This document shows positions 1 to 9,416 of a stretch of DNA of 64,000 bases, in pieces (position 1 is the stretch's first letter; every line of letters begins with the position of its first letter). The notes under the pieces were generated by a model. The model had not been told where the DNA came from and made no database searches. It saw only the letters and a program-made list of their open reading frames with translations. This DNA comes from Paenibacillus segetis (lineage in GTDB: Bacteria; Bacillota; Bacilli; Paenibacillales; Paenibacillaceae), in the NCBI RefSeq assembly GCF_014639155.1, contig NZ_BMFT01000001.1, positions 1,426,001-1,490,000 of the forward strand, given 5' to 3'. A program made the position numbers and the translations under genes.

Positions 1-395
1 GAGATCCGCTTGAGCCGCTTGGAGAAGATGTAACGGCTTTCTCTATTGCGCAGGATGGAACTATCGTTATGAAAATGAATACCGGAGAGACAGAAGCAGG
101 GGCGCAAATTGGCGTAGCCAGAGTGACTAACCCTGAAGGACTTGAGAAAATTGGTGGCAACTTGTACCGTATGACTCTGAATGCCAATGCAGAAGGTGAA
201 CTCGTACCTACGACTGCTAACAATCAGGAAGACGGAACAGGAGCTATCATCTCTGGACAGTTGGAAATGTCCAACGTTGACCTGACAGGGGAATTCACTG
301 AAATGATCGTAGCTCAACGTGGATTCCAAGCGAATTCTCGTATCATCACAACATCTGATGAAATTTTACAAGAAGTTGTCAATTTAAAACGCTAA
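1..395 (+). CDS. flgE: Flagellar hook/rod protein, FlgE/FlgG family, C-terminal part only
   Basis: Only the last 130 residues are inside the window; the reading frame is already open at base 3, so the gene begins upstream. The C-terminus carries the conserved flagellar basal-body rod/hook tail (GQLEMSNVDLTGEFTEMI followed by AQRGFQANSR), which packs as a coiled coil in axial proteins. In the Bacillus fla/che operon the gene just before the flbD/fliL pair is the hook gene flgE (older name flgG), so the product is most likely the hook protein. FlgE and FlgG cannot be separated reliably from this fragment. Secreted through the flagellar export gate whose genes lie downstream. Confidence 0.85.
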   Translation, partial: DPLEPLGEDVTAFSIAQDGTIVMKMNTGETEAGAQIGVARVTNPEGLEKIGGNLYRMTLNANAEGELVPTTANNQEDGTGAIISGQLEMSNVDLTGEFTEMIVAQRGFQANSRIITTSDEILQEVVNLKR

Positions 396-409
396 GTTAT
401 TGAATTGCG

Positions 410-449
410 GGGGAGGATTTATCTCCTCCTTCGCTTCCTTCATGCGAAG
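410..449 (+). other. Alternative small hairpins between flgE and flbD
   Basis: In the 113-base gap GGAGGA (412-417) can pair with TCCTCC (424-429). CTTCGC (429-434) can instead pair with GCGAAG (444-449), and the two helices compete for base 429. No T tract follows, so this is not an obvious terminator. It could tune mRNA processing or be incidental; function is unknown. Confidence 0.3.
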
Positions 450-508
450 ATTCAAACGGTGTTTCCGATAAGGAACGGATTACTCCGTTACCACTTGGGA
501 GGGTTATT

Positions 509-733
509 ATGATCTCTATAACACGCTTAAACGGTTCACAAATGTGGTTGAATGCACTCATGATCGAAACCGTTGAAGAAACACCGGATACATACGTAAC
601 CCTTGTTAATGGCAAGCGTATTATCGTTCTTGAGAAAGCTGCTGAAGTCATCGCAAGGGTGAAAGAGTGTTACAGTGAAATAGGTATTCACGCCGCAACT
701 ATTAAAGTGCAACAAACGGAGGAATGGTCATGA
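509..733 (+). CDS. swrD: FlbD-family flagellar protein (SwrD-like)
   Basis: A 74-residue soluble protein starting at ATG 509 after a GGGAGGG ribosome site. The N-terminus MISITRLNGSQMWLNALMIE and the following VTLVNGKRIIVLE are typical of the FlbD family, a small beta-rich protein encoded just before fliL in Firmicute flagellar operons. In Bacillus subtilis the counterpart SwrD (YlzI) increases motor torque and is needed for swarming; that role is carried over here by homology and position. Its TGA stop shares bases with the fliL ATG (730-733), implying translational coupling. Confidence 0.85.
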   Translation: MISITRLNGSQMWLNALMIETVEETPDTYVTLVNGKRIIVLEKAAEVIARVKECYSEIGIHAATIKVQQTEEWS

Positions 734-1203
734 AGAAAATGGCGCCTTGGCTAATCACGATTCTACTATCCATTACATTGATCGTATTGGCCGCATTCTT
801 ACTGCTGAAGGATTACTCACAGCCTAGTCCTGGAAATGAACTAAGTGCCGCCGTTCAGGATGTAAAAGCACCATCAGGTTTGTCAGCGGATGAGATTGTT
901 GAAGTAACTTCAACGATTGATGGGATCAAAACAAATTTGTCTGACCCCAATTATGTTGTTGTAATGGATTTTGCATTCCAAATGGATCGTAAAACTTCTA
1001 AGGAAGCTTTCGATAAAATCAAAGATTATAAAATCAAACCTATTATTATCAAGACGCTTGCCGACACCAAACCGGAGGATTTGAACGGATCCGTAGGCAA
1101 AGACAATCTAAGCTCCAAACTGTTGAATTTAATCAACAAGTCACTGCCGGAAGGAAAAGTGGTTCAAATCGATATTACTTATTTCATTAGTACACCTATC
1201 TAG
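730..1203 (+). CDS. fliL: Flagellar basal body-associated protein FliL
   Basis: A 157-residue protein with one N-terminal membrane segment (WLITILLSITLIVLAAFLLL) and a periplasm-facing FliL domain ending in ...VVQIDITYFIST. FliL surrounds the stators and supports torque. ATG 724 is in frame, but GGAGG at 718-722 is only one base away from it and seven bases from ATG 730, so 730 is the better start. The start overlaps the flbD stop as ATGA. Confidence 0.9.
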   Translation: MKKMAPWLITILLSITLIVLAAFLLLKDYSQPSPGNELSAAVQDVKAPSGLSADEIVEVTSTIDGIKTNLSDPNYVVVMDFAFQMDRKTSKEAFDKIKDYKIKPIIIKTLADTKPEDLNGSVGKDNLSSKLLNLINKSLPEGKVVQIDITYFISTPI

Positions 1204-1243
1204 ACAATATCGATAGAATAAATCCTTTAAGGGGGTGAGATGT

Positions 1244-2242
1244 TTGGTAGATGTGTTATCGCAAAATGAGATCGATGCTCTGCTCGCCGCGTTATCTTCC
1301 GGCGAAATGGATGCAGAAGAACTGAAAAAGGAAGAAACGCAAAAGAAAATAAGAGCGTACGATTTCAAAAGAGCGGTGAGGTTTTCTAAAGATCATATCC
1401 GTAGCTTAACCCGGATTCATGAGAACTTTGCCCGTTATCTCACCACCTACTTCTCGGCTCAGCTTCGTACATTCGTGCAAATTAGCGTAGTTCAGGTGGA
1501 ACAGCTTCCATATGATGAGTTCATCCGATCTATTCCAAAGATGACGATACTTAATATTTTTGAAGCGGAGCCATTAGAGGGAAGAATGGTACTTGAGGTT
1601 CATCCAAACGTTGCTTATGCTATGTTGGATAGGTTACTAGGAGGAATCGGTACAGCTCCATCAAAGATCGGATCTTTAACAGAGATCGAAACGATTATTA
1701 TGGAGCGTATATTTAGTCGAGCATTTGAAAGTTTGCAAGAGGCTTGGAAGACGATTATCGATATTAATCCGCGGATGGAAGCTTTGGAAACAAACCCGCA
1801 GTTTATGCAAATTGTTTCGCCAAATGAGACGATTGCCCTGATATCGCTTAGCACCAAAATTGGGGACACAACGGGGATGATCAATTTATGTATTCCTCAT
1901 GTGGTAATCGAGCCTATTATGCCTAAGCTTTCGGTCCATCATTGGTTTGTCTCTCAGAAAAAATCGCGTATTCCTGAAGAGGTTGATGCACTCCGTAATC
2001 GTGTGAACAAGGCAACATTGCCGATTATTGCCGAGCTTGGTGAATCACAAGTTACGATCCGCGAATTCTTAGGATTATCCGTTGGTGATGTAATCTCCTT
2101 GAATAAGCCCGTTCAAGAGGGGCTGTCCATTATGATCGGAGACAGATTAAAATATATCGGTAGCCCTGGTACGTTAAAAGACCGAGTCGCCGTTCAAATT
2201 GATGAAATTGTCAGCGAAGGAGTTGAAGAATTTGACGAGTAA
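1244..2242 (+). CDS. fliM: Flagellar motor switch protein FliM
   Basis: 332 residues, the usual length. The N-terminal peptide VLSQNEIDALLAAL is the conserved CheY-phosphate binding segment. It is followed by the CheC-like middle domain (MTILNIFEAEPLEGRMVLEV, GGIGTAPS) and a C-terminal SpoA/FliN-like domain (LGESQVTIREFLGLSVGDVI). Sits in the C-ring and reverses rotation on CheY-P binding. GTG 1235 is in frame but lies inside the GGGGGTGA ribosome site (1231-1238); TTG 1244 is correctly spaced and aligns with the family start. Overlaps fliY by 11 bases. Confidence 0.95.
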   Translation: MVDVLSQNEIDALLAALSSGEMDAEELKKEETQKKIRAYDFKRAVRFSKDHIRSLTRIHENFARYLTTYFSAQLRTFVQISVVQVEQLPYDEFIRSIPKMTILNIFEAEPLEGRMVLEVHPNVAYAMLDRLLGGIGTAPSKIGSLTEIETIIMERIFSRAFESLQEAWKTIIDINPRMEALETNPQFMQIVSPNETIALISLSTKIGDTTGMINLCIPHVVIEPIMPKLSVHHWFVSQKKSRIPEEVDALRNRVNKATLPIIAELGESQVTIREFLGLSVGDVISLNKPVQEGLSIMIGDRLKYIGSPGTLKDRVAVQIDEIVSEGVEEFDE

Positions 2243-3446
2243 AGACTATTTGTCTCAAGAGGAGATTGACGCTCTACTCAAGCAGGCGAATCATGATACG
2301 CCGTCTGAACCCACAGTAGACGACTATTTGACAGCGTTAGAACAAGATGCACTGGGTGAAATCGGCAATATCACGTTCGGCAGTGCGGCTACAGCTCTTT
2401 CGACACTATTGAACAAGAAGGTGGATATTACCACCCCTAAGGTGTCAATTATTACACGCTCGCAATTTGAGACGGAGTTCCCTAAACCACACGTGGCGAT
2501 TCATGTACAATATGTGGATGGTTTTGAAGGGATGAATTCACTGGTCATCAAGACAAGAGACGCTCAAGTCATTGCTGATCTCATGCTTGGTGGAGAAGGA
2601 AATCCGGAAGATGCGGAATTGAATGAAATTCATATCAGTGCCGTTCAAGAAGCAATGAATCAAATGATGGGTTCCTCCGCGACATCGATGTCGACGATTT
2701 TCAACCGATTCGTGAATATTTCACCACCGGGTATCGATATCTTGAATATGTCCAACGGAAACGGGGTAAGCAATCTTCCTCCCGATGAAACCCTGATCAA
2801 GGTATCGTTCAGGTTGACTATCGGAGATTTGATTGATTCGACGATCATGCAGCTTCTTACGGTGAAATTTTCTAAGGATATGGTAGATAGTCTCATCAAT
2901 GGTTCGTCTTCAGAACCAGCTCATCAAGAGGTTGCGGCGACAGCTACACCTGCAGCTCCTGTACAGCCGGCACCATCGACACATTCTGCACCGCCAATGC
3001 AATCTGCATATGAGCAACCGGTATATCCGCCTCAATCTCATACGCAACAACAAATGCCTTACAATGTACCTATGGAGCGCCCATACAGCGAACCTCAACA
3101 CTACGGAGGACTTCAAGGACGTAGCTTAAATGTACAGCCTGTTCAATTTTCTAACTTGGGAGCTCCAACATTCTCACATGTTGACGACAATAATTTAAAT
3201 TTATTGATGGACATTCCCCTTAAAGTCACCGTAGAATTAGGGAGGACCCAAAAGCAAATTAAGGATATCTTGGAATTATCTCAAGGTTCAATTATTGAGC
3301 TGGACAAGCTCGCTGGTGAACCTGTAGATATACTGGTGAACAACAAACTCATCGCCAAAGGCGAAGTCGTAGTTATTGATGAGAATTTTGGTGTTCGTGT
3401 TACCGATATTGTTAGCCAATGGGATCGCATACAGAAATTACAATAG
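2232..3446 (+). CDS. fliY: Flagellar motor switch phosphatase FliY
   Basis: 404 residues. Residues about 5-16 (YLSQEEIDALLK) form the CheY-P binding peptide. Residues about 30-220 are a CheC-type phosphatase domain with the paired E-x-x-N type helices (LGEIGNITFGSAATALS and VQEAMNQMMGSSATSMS). A Pro/Gln/Ala-rich linker follows at about 235-320, then a C-terminal FliN/SpoA domain (LKVTVELGRTQKQIKDILEL, GEPVDILVN). FliY replaces FliN in Bacillus-type motors and dephosphorylates CheY-P at the switch. TTG 2232 is chosen because AAGGAG (2217-2222) lies nine bases upstream; longer in-frame starts have no ribosome site. Confidence 0.95.
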   Translation: MTSKDYLSQEEIDALLKQANHDTPSEPTVDDYLTALEQDALGEIGNITFGSAATALSTLLNKKVDITTPKVSIITRSQFETEFPKPHVAIHVQYVDGFEGMNSLVIKTRDAQVIADLMLGGEGNPEDAELNEIHISAVQEAMNQMMGSSATSMSTIFNRFVNISPPGIDILNMSNGNGVSNLPPDETLIKVSFRLTIGDLIDSTIMQLLTVKFSKDMVDSLINGSSSEPAHQEVAATATPAAPVQPAPSTHSAPPMQSAYEQPVYPPQSHTQQQMPYNVPMERPYSEPQHYGGLQGRSLNVQPVQFSNLGAPTFSHVDDNNLNLLMDIPLKVTVELGRTQKQIKDILELSQGSIIELDKLAGEPVDILVNNKLIAKGEVVVIDENFGVRVTDIVSQWDRIQKLQ

Positions 3447-3473
3447 TAGAAGTTTAGGGAGGATTTTTAATCA

Positions 3474-3839
3474 ATGGCAAACCGAATTCTAATCGTAGAC
3501 GATGCTGCTTTTATGAGAATGATGATCCGCGACATTTTATCGAAGAACGGGTTCGAAGTTGTGGGTGAAGCGCAAGACGGTGCGCAGGCCATCGAGAAAT
3601 TTAAAGAATTACATCCAGACCTCATTACGATGGATATCACGATGCCAGAAATGGACGGGATTGCTGCACTGAAGGAGATCAAGAAAATTGATCCAAATGC
3701 AAAAGTGATTATGTGTTCAGCAATGGGACAACAAGCGATGGTTATCGACGCGATTCAAGCGGGTGCTAAAGACTTCATCGTTAAGCCGTTCCAGTCCGAC
3801 CGGGTTGTTGAAGCTATTAACAAGACACTTGGATTGTAG
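3474..3839 (+). CDS. cheY: Chemotaxis response regulator CheY
   Basis: A 121-residue single receiver domain. Visible sites are the acidic pair D9-D10, phospho-acceptor D54 (ITMDITMPEMDG), the switch Ser S82 and the conserved K104 (IVKPF). Phosphorylated by CheA, it binds FliM/FliY; CheC and FliY remove the phosphate. Preceded by a strong GGGAGG site. It sits between fliY and fliO exactly as in Bacillus. Confidence 0.95.
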   Translation: MANRILIVDDAAFMRMMIRDILSKNGFEVVGEAQDGAQAIEKFKELHPDLITMDITMPEMDGIAALKEIKKIDPNAKVIMCSAMGQQAMVIDAIQAGAKDFIVKPFQSDRVVEAINKTLGL

Positions 3840-3848
3840 GCTAGAGCC

Positions 3849-4361
3849 ATGCCTTCGAATCAGGATGGCCCTCCGTCTTATAATACTGATTTTAATATTT
3901 GGGGGAATCTGATAACGGTCATCGTCGTGTTAGCAATTATTGTTGTACTGATCATATTGCTGATTCGTTTCCTAGGAAAAAGAAGTCGTTTTATGTCTCA
4001 AAACCGATCGATCCAAACGATGGGGGCTATCGGTCTGGGACCTAATAAATCTTTACAGGTCATTCAAGTTGGCAATAGTGTGTATCTCGTCGGGGTTGGC
4101 GAGAACATTACGCTTGTCGATAAGGTTTCTGATCCTAGTGAAGTGGCCGTTATTCATCAGGCTTTCCAAGAAGAAATTGCAGAGTATCCTGCTTTGACAT
4201 CGGTGGTATCCGGATTCGTATCTCGTCTTCGGAAGAAACCACAGGTGGAAGTAGAGGAACTGGAAAGTACATCATTTCATGAGGTATTTCAATCACAGCT
4301 GCAAAAAATGCCGAACCGGAAAAAACAAATGGAACAACTATTGAAAGACGAAGAAGAATAA
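3849..4361 (+). CDS. fliO: Flagellar biosynthesis protein FliO (FliZ of Bacillus)
   Basis: 170 residues with one strong transmembrane helix at about 20-44 (LITVIVVLAIIVVLIILLIRFLG), followed by the FliO signature region (IQTMGAIGLGPNKSLQVIQV, YLVGVGENITLVD) and a charged cytoplasmic tail. FliO is a chaperone for FliP assembly in the export gate. Unlike the longer Bacillus protein there is no separate signal peptide before the helix. ATG 3849 is the first start after the cheY stop, but its ribosome site is weak, suggesting coupling to cheY translation. Confidence 0.85.
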   Translation: MPSNQDGPPSYNTDFNIWGNLITVIVVLAIIVVLIILLIRFLGKRSRFMSQNRSIQTMGAIGLGPNKSLQVIQVGNSVYLVGVGENITLVDKVSDPSEVAVIHQAFQEEIAEYPALTSVVSGFVSRLRKKPQVEVEELESTSFHEVFQSQLQKMPNRKKQMEQLLKDEEE

Positions 4362-4384
4362 TCTACAGATCGGTCGAGGGATTC

Positions 4385-5146
4385 ATGAAGAAAAAGCTCA
4401 TTATCGTTGGCTTGTTGCTTGGCTTATGGAGCGTATTTACGGTTACCGTAGCCTCCGCGACAGCAGTGAATCCGATACCGGATATCGGAATTCAAATCGG
4501 AGATTCAGGAGGGGAGCCGAGCACAAGCTCCTTGTCCATTATTCTACTCATCACAGTACTCAGTATCGCACCTGCGATTCTAGTGCTAATGACGAGCTTT
4601 ACAAGGATTGTTATTGTGCTCGGATTTGTCCGCAGCTCGCTGGGAACGCAGCAGATGCCTCCAAATCAGGTGCTTGTTGGACTTGCTTTATTCCTGACAC
4701 TTTTTGTTATGAGCCCGACGCTGTCCACGATTAATGAAGTGGCAGTGCAGCCTTATATCAAAGGGGAAATAACTCAGACGGATGCTTTGAATAAAGCTTC
4801 CGTTCCGATGAAGAAGTTTATGTATTCACATACTCGTCCGAAAGATCTGCAATTGTTTATGAGCTATACCAAAACGGAGAAACCAGCTTCTTACGAGGAC
4901 ATCCCGATTACAGTGATGGTACCAGCATTTGCTATCAGTGAACTGAAGACGGCCTTTCAAATGGGATTCTTAATTTTTATCCCATTCCTAATTATTGATA
5001 TCGTCGTTGCCAGTGTCTTGATGGCTATGGGGATGATGATGTTACCACCGGTCATGATTTCACTTCCGTTTAAAATTTTGCTCTTTGTGCTTGTTGATGG
5101 CTGGTACTTGATAGTCAAATCACTACTAGTCAGTTTTAACACGTGA
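4385..5146 (+). CDS. fliP: Flagellar type III export gate protein FliP
   Basis: 253 residues. A cleavable signal peptide (about 1-25, ending near ASA) precedes the FliP core: LVLMTSFTRIVIVLGFVRSSLGTQQMPPNQVL, a periplasmic stretch, then VMVPAFAISELKTAFQMGF and two C-terminal helices. FliP pentamers with FliQ and FliR make the export pore. It follows fliO by 23 bases with CGAGGG as ribosome site. Confidence 0.95.
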   Translation: MKKKLIIVGLLLGLWSVFTVTVASATAVNPIPDIGIQIGDSGGEPSTSSLSIILLITVLSIAPAILVLMTSFTRIVIVLGFVRSSLGTQQMPPNQVLVGLALFLTLFVMSPTLSTINEVAVQPYIKGEITQTDALNKASVPMKKFMYSHTRPKDLQLFMSYTKTEKPASYEDIPITVMVPAFAISELKTAFQMGFLIFIPFLIIDIVVASVLMAMGMMMLPPVMISLPFKILLFVLVDGWYLIVKSLLVSFNT

Positions 5147-5180
5147 CGAGGTTACTTATTCTTAAAAGGGGGAAGCGGTA

Positions 5181-5450
5181 ATGAGTTCGGAATTTATTAT
5201 CGGTTTGGCCGGACAAGCCGTTTTTACCGTACTGAAGGTTAGTGCTCCGATGCTCTTGATTGGTCTCGTTGTTGGTCTGATCATTAGTATTTTTCAGGCA
5301 ACAACGCAAATACAGGAGCAGACACTCGCCTTTGTCCCCAAAATCATTGCTGTATTGCTCGCCCTGTTATTGTTTGGTCCATGGATTCTATCGACATTAG
5401 TTGATTTCACCTATGGCATATTTAATAATCTAGCTAGTTATATCGGTTAG
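5181..5450 (+). CDS. fliQ: Flagellar export gate protein FliQ
   Basis: 89 residues with two transmembrane helices (VLKVSAPMLLIGLVVGLIIS and VPKIIAVLLALLLFGPWIL) flanking the short FQATTQIQEQTLAF loop that defines the FliQ family. Part of the FliPQR pore. Preceded by a strong AAGGGGGAAG ribosome site and followed by fliR after six bases. Confidence 0.95.
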   Translation: MSSEFIIGLAGQAVFTVLKVSAPMLLIGLVVGLIISIFQATTQIQEQTLAFVPKIIAVLLALLLFGPWILSTLVDFTYGIFNNLASYIG

Positions 5451-5456
5451 GCCAAA

Positions 5457-6251
5457 GTGAACATGGAGACTATACTGCAGGGATTACCCATTTTTATGCT
5501 TATCTTTTGTCGAATGTCGGCGTTTTTTGTAGTCGCCCCCATCTTTGCATCCAAAACGGTTCCATCAACTTTCAAAATTGGTATCTCCGCTATGGTCGCC
5601 TTCCTGATTCTCTTAATTCAGGGAACGGATCAGGTGATTCCGATGGATCTCAGTTATGTGTTGCTTATCATCCGTGAAGTATTGATTGGATTGTTATTGG
5701 GGTTTGTGGCATATCTTATGTTTACTGTCATTCAAATTGCCGGATCATTTATTGATATCCAAATTGGTTTCGGGATCGCGAATGTAATTGATCCGATGAC
5801 TGGGGCATCAGCACCCGTTCTTGGTAACTTTAAGTATATGTTTGCTACTTTATTATTCTTAAGCATGAACGGTCATCATTATTTGCTGGATGCTGTGATT
5901 CGAAGCTATAACTGGATCCCATTATCTAATGATTTGTTTCAACGTATTTACAGTGGGAACTTGTCAGATTTTCTAATCAAAACATTCAGTCAATCGTTTC
6001 TACTCGCGTTTCAAATGGCTGCGCCACTTGTCGTTGCGCTCTTTCTGACAGACGTTGCGCTCGGTTTCCTGGCTCGTTCGGCCCCTCAATTCAATGTTTT
6101 CGTCATCGGGATTCCATTGAAGATTATTGTTGGATTGGGTGTATTACTCATTTTGGTCTCCAGTTTTACCTACACGTTTGAACATTTATTCGCAGTATTG
6201 TTCAAATCGATGCAAAATTTACTTGGTACCATTGGAGATCGGCCTAAGTAG
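5457..6251 (+). CDS. fliR: Flagellar export gate protein FliR
   Basis: 264 residues, about six membrane helices, with FliR family landmarks FCRMSAFFVVAPIF, QIGFGIANVIDPMTGASAPVLG and LGFLARSAPQFNVFVIGIPLK. Completes the FliPQR export pore and contacts FlhB. GTG 5457 is used here; ATG 5463 two codons later is also possible because no clear ribosome site distinguishes them. The end of the gene runs directly toward flhB. Confidence 0.93.
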   Translation: MNMETILQGLPIFMLIFCRMSAFFVVAPIFASKTVPSTFKIGISAMVAFLILLIQGTDQVIPMDLSYVLLIIREVLIGLLLGFVAYLMFTVIQIAGSFIDIQIGFGIANVIDPMTGASAPVLGNFKYMFATLLFLSMNGHHYLLDAVIRSYNWIPLSNDLFQRIYSGNLSDFLIKTFSQSFLLAFQMAAPLVVALFLTDVALGFLARSAPQFNVFVIGIPLKIIVGLGVLLILVSSFTYTFEHLFAVLFKSMQNLLGTIGDRPK

Positions 6252-6270
6252 GAATCGGAGGAATCACGAA

Positions 6271-7359
6271 ATGGTTCGATATCGTCTGGACTTGCAATTA
6301 TTTGCGGGTGAGAAAACAGAGAAGGCTACGCCGAAGAAACGGCAGGATTCCCGTAAAAAAGGACAGATCGCCAAAAGCCAGGATGTGTCAGGTTCACTCA
6401 TTCTGTTGTCTGCCTTTCTTGGTCTGCTAGCGTTTGGTGGTTACATCAAGGAACGACTTATTCTTTTGTACTCGGATGTGTTCTACCATCGACTGACTAT
6501 GGATATCACCCAAGAAAATGTAATGACGATGTTCAGGAGTTATGGGATTCAAATTCTTTTACTGCTTGCTCCTATTTTTCTTGTGGTAGTGGTGATAGCA
6601 GCTATTGCTAACTACGCTCAAGTTGGATTTTTAATGAATGGAGAAGGACTCAAGCCCAAGTTTAGTAAATTGAATCCAATCCAAGGTTTTAAGAATATTT
6701 TCTCGATGCGCTCGGTCGTAGAATTCTTGAAATCTATCTTGAAATTGACAGTAATAGGATATCTCGTATTTTCAACATTATGGGGTTCACGAGACTATAT
6801 TTCATCTCTGAGTAAAGTGACTGTGGAAGCAGCATTTCATTTTACAGCTCAGATTATGTTGAATATGGGGATCAAGATAGCTGTCGCTTTACTTGTCTTA
6901 GGTGTCTTAGATTATATGTACCAGAAGTATGACCATGAGAAAAAAATGAGAATGTCCAAACAAGATATCAAAGAAGAGTATAAGAAAATGGAAGGCGATC
7001 CGCTTATCAAAGGGAAGATCCGGGAGAGACAGCGGCGTATGGCACTTCAACGAATGATGCAGGAAGTGCCTAAGGCAGATGTGATTATTACGAACCCTAC
7101 GCATTTTGCCGTAGCATTGAAATATGATGGATCGCAAATGGATGCCCCACAGGTTGTGGCTAAAGGTCAGGATTATGTGGCCCTGCGCATTAAAGAGATC
7201 GCTAAAGAACACGGAGTCATAACAATGGAAAACAGGCCGCTAGCACGTGCGCTGTTTCAAAGATCGGAGATCGGGGATGTAATTCCTGCCGATTTGTTCC
7301 AGGCCGTGGCTGAAGTATTGGCTTATGTATACAAAATGAAGGGTAAGAGTAAATCATGA
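6271..7359 (+). CDS. flhB: Flagellar export switch protein FlhB
   Basis: 362 residues. N-terminal basic segment GEKTEKATPKKRQDSRKKGQ, four membrane helices, then a cytoplasmic domain with the self-cleavage site NPTH (ITNPTHFAVALKY) that switches export from rod/hook to filament substrates. The frame extends upstream into fliR, but ATG 6271 has GGAGG (6257-6261) nine bases before it and matches the family start, so the longer version is rejected. Confidence 0.95.
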   Translation: MVRYRLDLQLFAGEKTEKATPKKRQDSRKKGQIAKSQDVSGSLILLSAFLGLLAFGGYIKERLILLYSDVFYHRLTMDITQENVMTMFRSYGIQILLLLAPIFLVVVVIAAIANYAQVGFLMNGEGLKPKFSKLNPIQGFKNIFSMRSVVEFLKSILKLTVIGYLVFSTLWGSRDYISSLSKVTVEAAFHFTAQIMLNMGIKIAVALLVLGVLDYMYQKYDHEKKMRMSKQDIKEEYKKMEGDPLIKGKIRERQRRMALQRMMQEVPKADVIITNPTHFAVALKYDGSQMDAPQVVAKGQDYVALRIKEIAKEHGVITMENRPLARALFQRSEIGDVIPADLFQAVAEVLAYVYKMKGKSKS

Positions 7360-7379
7360 TGGGGATCGGAGGCTGACCT

Positions 7380-9416
7380 GTGAAGAAAGCAAAAGATATA
7401 TTCATCCTTGTGGGTATAATCGGCATCGTTCTGTTGATGATTCTTCCGATCCCAACTTGGTTGTTAGATGTACTTTTAATTGTTAACATTTCGCTTTCAT
7501 TGATGATTTTGCTGGTCGCAATGAATACGAAAGAAGCGTTGCAGTTCTCCATTTTTCCAGCGATGCTGTTAATTACAACCTTATTTCGGTTGTCGCTTAA
7601 CGTTTCGACCACCAAATTGATTTTGGGACAAGCAAAAGCCGGGGATGTAGTTGCTACCTTTGGTTCATGGGTATCACAAGGCGAACCCGTTATCGGCTTC
7701 GTTGTCTTCCTAATCTTGGTGGTCGTTCAATTTATAGTGATCACTAAAGGCTCGGAGCGGGTGGCTGAAGTTGCTGCGAGATTTACTTTGGACGCGATGC
7801 CTGGTAAGCAAATGAGTATCGATGCTGATTTAAACGCAGGACTGATCAACGAGCAACAAGCTCGGGAGCGTCGTCGCAAAATTGAGCGAGAAGCGGATTT
7901 CTATGGAGCGATGGATGGTGCGAGTAAGTTCGTCAAAGGGGACGCAATCGCAAGTATTATCATCCTAGTAATCAACCTAGTTGGCGGTTTCATCATCGGT
8001 ATGACGATTCATGGCATGCCATTCCAAGACGCCTTATCTACATATTCTATTCTGACGATTGGTGACGGTCTCGTCAGCCAAATACCGGCCTTACTTATTT
8101 CAACAGCGGCGGGTCTGATTGTAACCCGTGCTTCCTCAGAGGGCAATCTAGCTGATGATATTACAGGACAGCTGTTCACCTATCCTAAACTTATTTATAT
8201 CGTGGCTGGAACGATTACTCTATTAGGTCTCTTCACACCGATAGGGCCTTGGACGACTCTACCATTTGCTGCAATACTAGTCTATGCTGCTCTACGAATG
8301 CAGAAGAATTTGAATCGCAAACAAGCCGAACAAGATCAGCAGGATGAGGAACAGGAGATCGAGGAGGTTCGAAGTCCCGAGAGTGTTATCAATCTACTAC
8401 AAGTGGATCCGATCGAGTTCGAATTTGGTTATGGACTTATTCCATTAGCTGATACTGGACAAGGTGGAGATTTATTAGATCGAATAATTATGATTCGTAG
8501 GCAATGTGCTTTAGAAATGGGTCTTGTCGTTCCCGTAATTCGGATTCGCGACAATATTCAACTAAAACCGAACGAATACGTCATTAAAATTAAAGGAAAT
8601 GTCGTAGGCGGCGGTGAATTATTACTTAATCACTATTTGGCAATGAGTCCAGGTATGGATGATGAGTCTATTACAGGAATTGAGACCCAGGAGCCAGCCT
8701 TTGGATTACCTGCAATTTGGATCGACGAATCTACTAAAGATCGGGCTGAGCAGTCGGGCTATACGGTAGTAGACCCACCGTCTGTTGTGGCAACGCATTT
8801 GACGGAAATGATCAAGAAGCATGCTCATGAATTGCTTGGTCGTCAAGAAACCAAGACACTTGTCGACAATCTCAAGGAAAGTTATGCGGTTCTTGTCGAC
8901 GAATTGATCCCATCGGTTCTATCGATTGGGGAGGTTCAAAAGGTACTCGCCAAACTGCTTCGTGAGAAAATATCGATTCGTGATATGGTCACTATTTTCG
9001 AAACCCTAGCTGATTATGGTACTTATACCAAAGATCCTGACGTTCTGACGGAATACGTCAGACAGTCGCTATCCCGGCAGATTACACAACAGTTTACGCA
9101 ACAGGGAGAGACGATGCGGGTGATTACGGTAGGTCCGATGCTAGAGAAGAAAATTGCAGAGAGCGTTCAGCAGAGTGAACAGGGGAGTTATTTAGCGTTA
9201 GATCCACAATCTACACAGACGATGTTCCAGAAGCTGAATGAACAGATCAACCGGCTTATCCAATCAGGACAACAACCGATTGTGTTGACCTCTCCGACCA
9301 TTCGTATGTATTTACGACAGGTCATTGAACGGAGTATGCAGGATATTCCCGTATTGTCCTATAGTGAACTTGAACCTAATGTCGAAATTCAAAGTGTCGG
9401 AGTGGTGAATTTATGA
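7380..9416 (+). CDS. flhA: Flagellar export gate protein FlhA
   Basis: 678 residues, full length. About eight N-terminal membrane helices include EALQFSIFPAMLLITTLFRL and the conserved FHIPEP-type loop (VAARFTLDAMPGKQMSIDADLNAG). The large cytoplasmic domain binds chaperone-substrate complexes. Starts at GTG 7380 after GGAGG; ends overlapping flhF by four bases (ATGA), indicating coupled translation. Confidence 0.96.
   Translation: MKKAKDIFILVGIIGIVLLMILPIPTWLLDVLLIVNISLSLMILLVAMNTKEALQFSIFPAMLLITTLFRLSLNVSTTKLILGQAKAGDVVATFGSWVSQGEPVIGFVVFLILVVVQFIVITKGSERVAEVAARFTLDAMPGKQMSIDADLNAGLINEQQARERRRKIEREADFYGAMDGASKFVKGDAIASIIILVINLVGGFIIGMTIHGMPFQDALSTYSILTIGDGLVSQIPALLISTAAGLIVTRASSEGNLADDITGQLFTYPKLIYIVAGTITLLGLFTPIGPWTTLPFAAILVYAALRMQKNLNRKQAEQDQQDEEQEIEEVRSPESVINLLQVDPIEFEFGYGLIPLADTGQGGDLLDRIIMIRRQCALEMGLVVPVIRIRDNIQLKPNEYVIKIKGNVVGGGELLLNHYLAMSPGMDDESITGIETQEPAFGLPAIWIDESTKDRAEQSGYTVVDPPSVVATHLTEMIKKHAHELLGRQETKTLVDNLKESYAVLVDELIPSVLSIGEVQKVLAKLLREKISIRDMVTIFETLADYGTYTKDPDVLTEYVRQSLSRQITQQFTQQGETMRVITVGPMLEKKIAESVQQSEQGSYLALDPQSTQTMFQKLNEQINRLIQSGQQPIVLTSPTIRMYLRQVIERSMQDIPVLSYSELEPNVEIQSVGVVNL

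Noticed and set aside
397-651. Minus-strand ORF antisense to flbD
   Set aside because: Shadow of a well-supported gene; no ribosome site.
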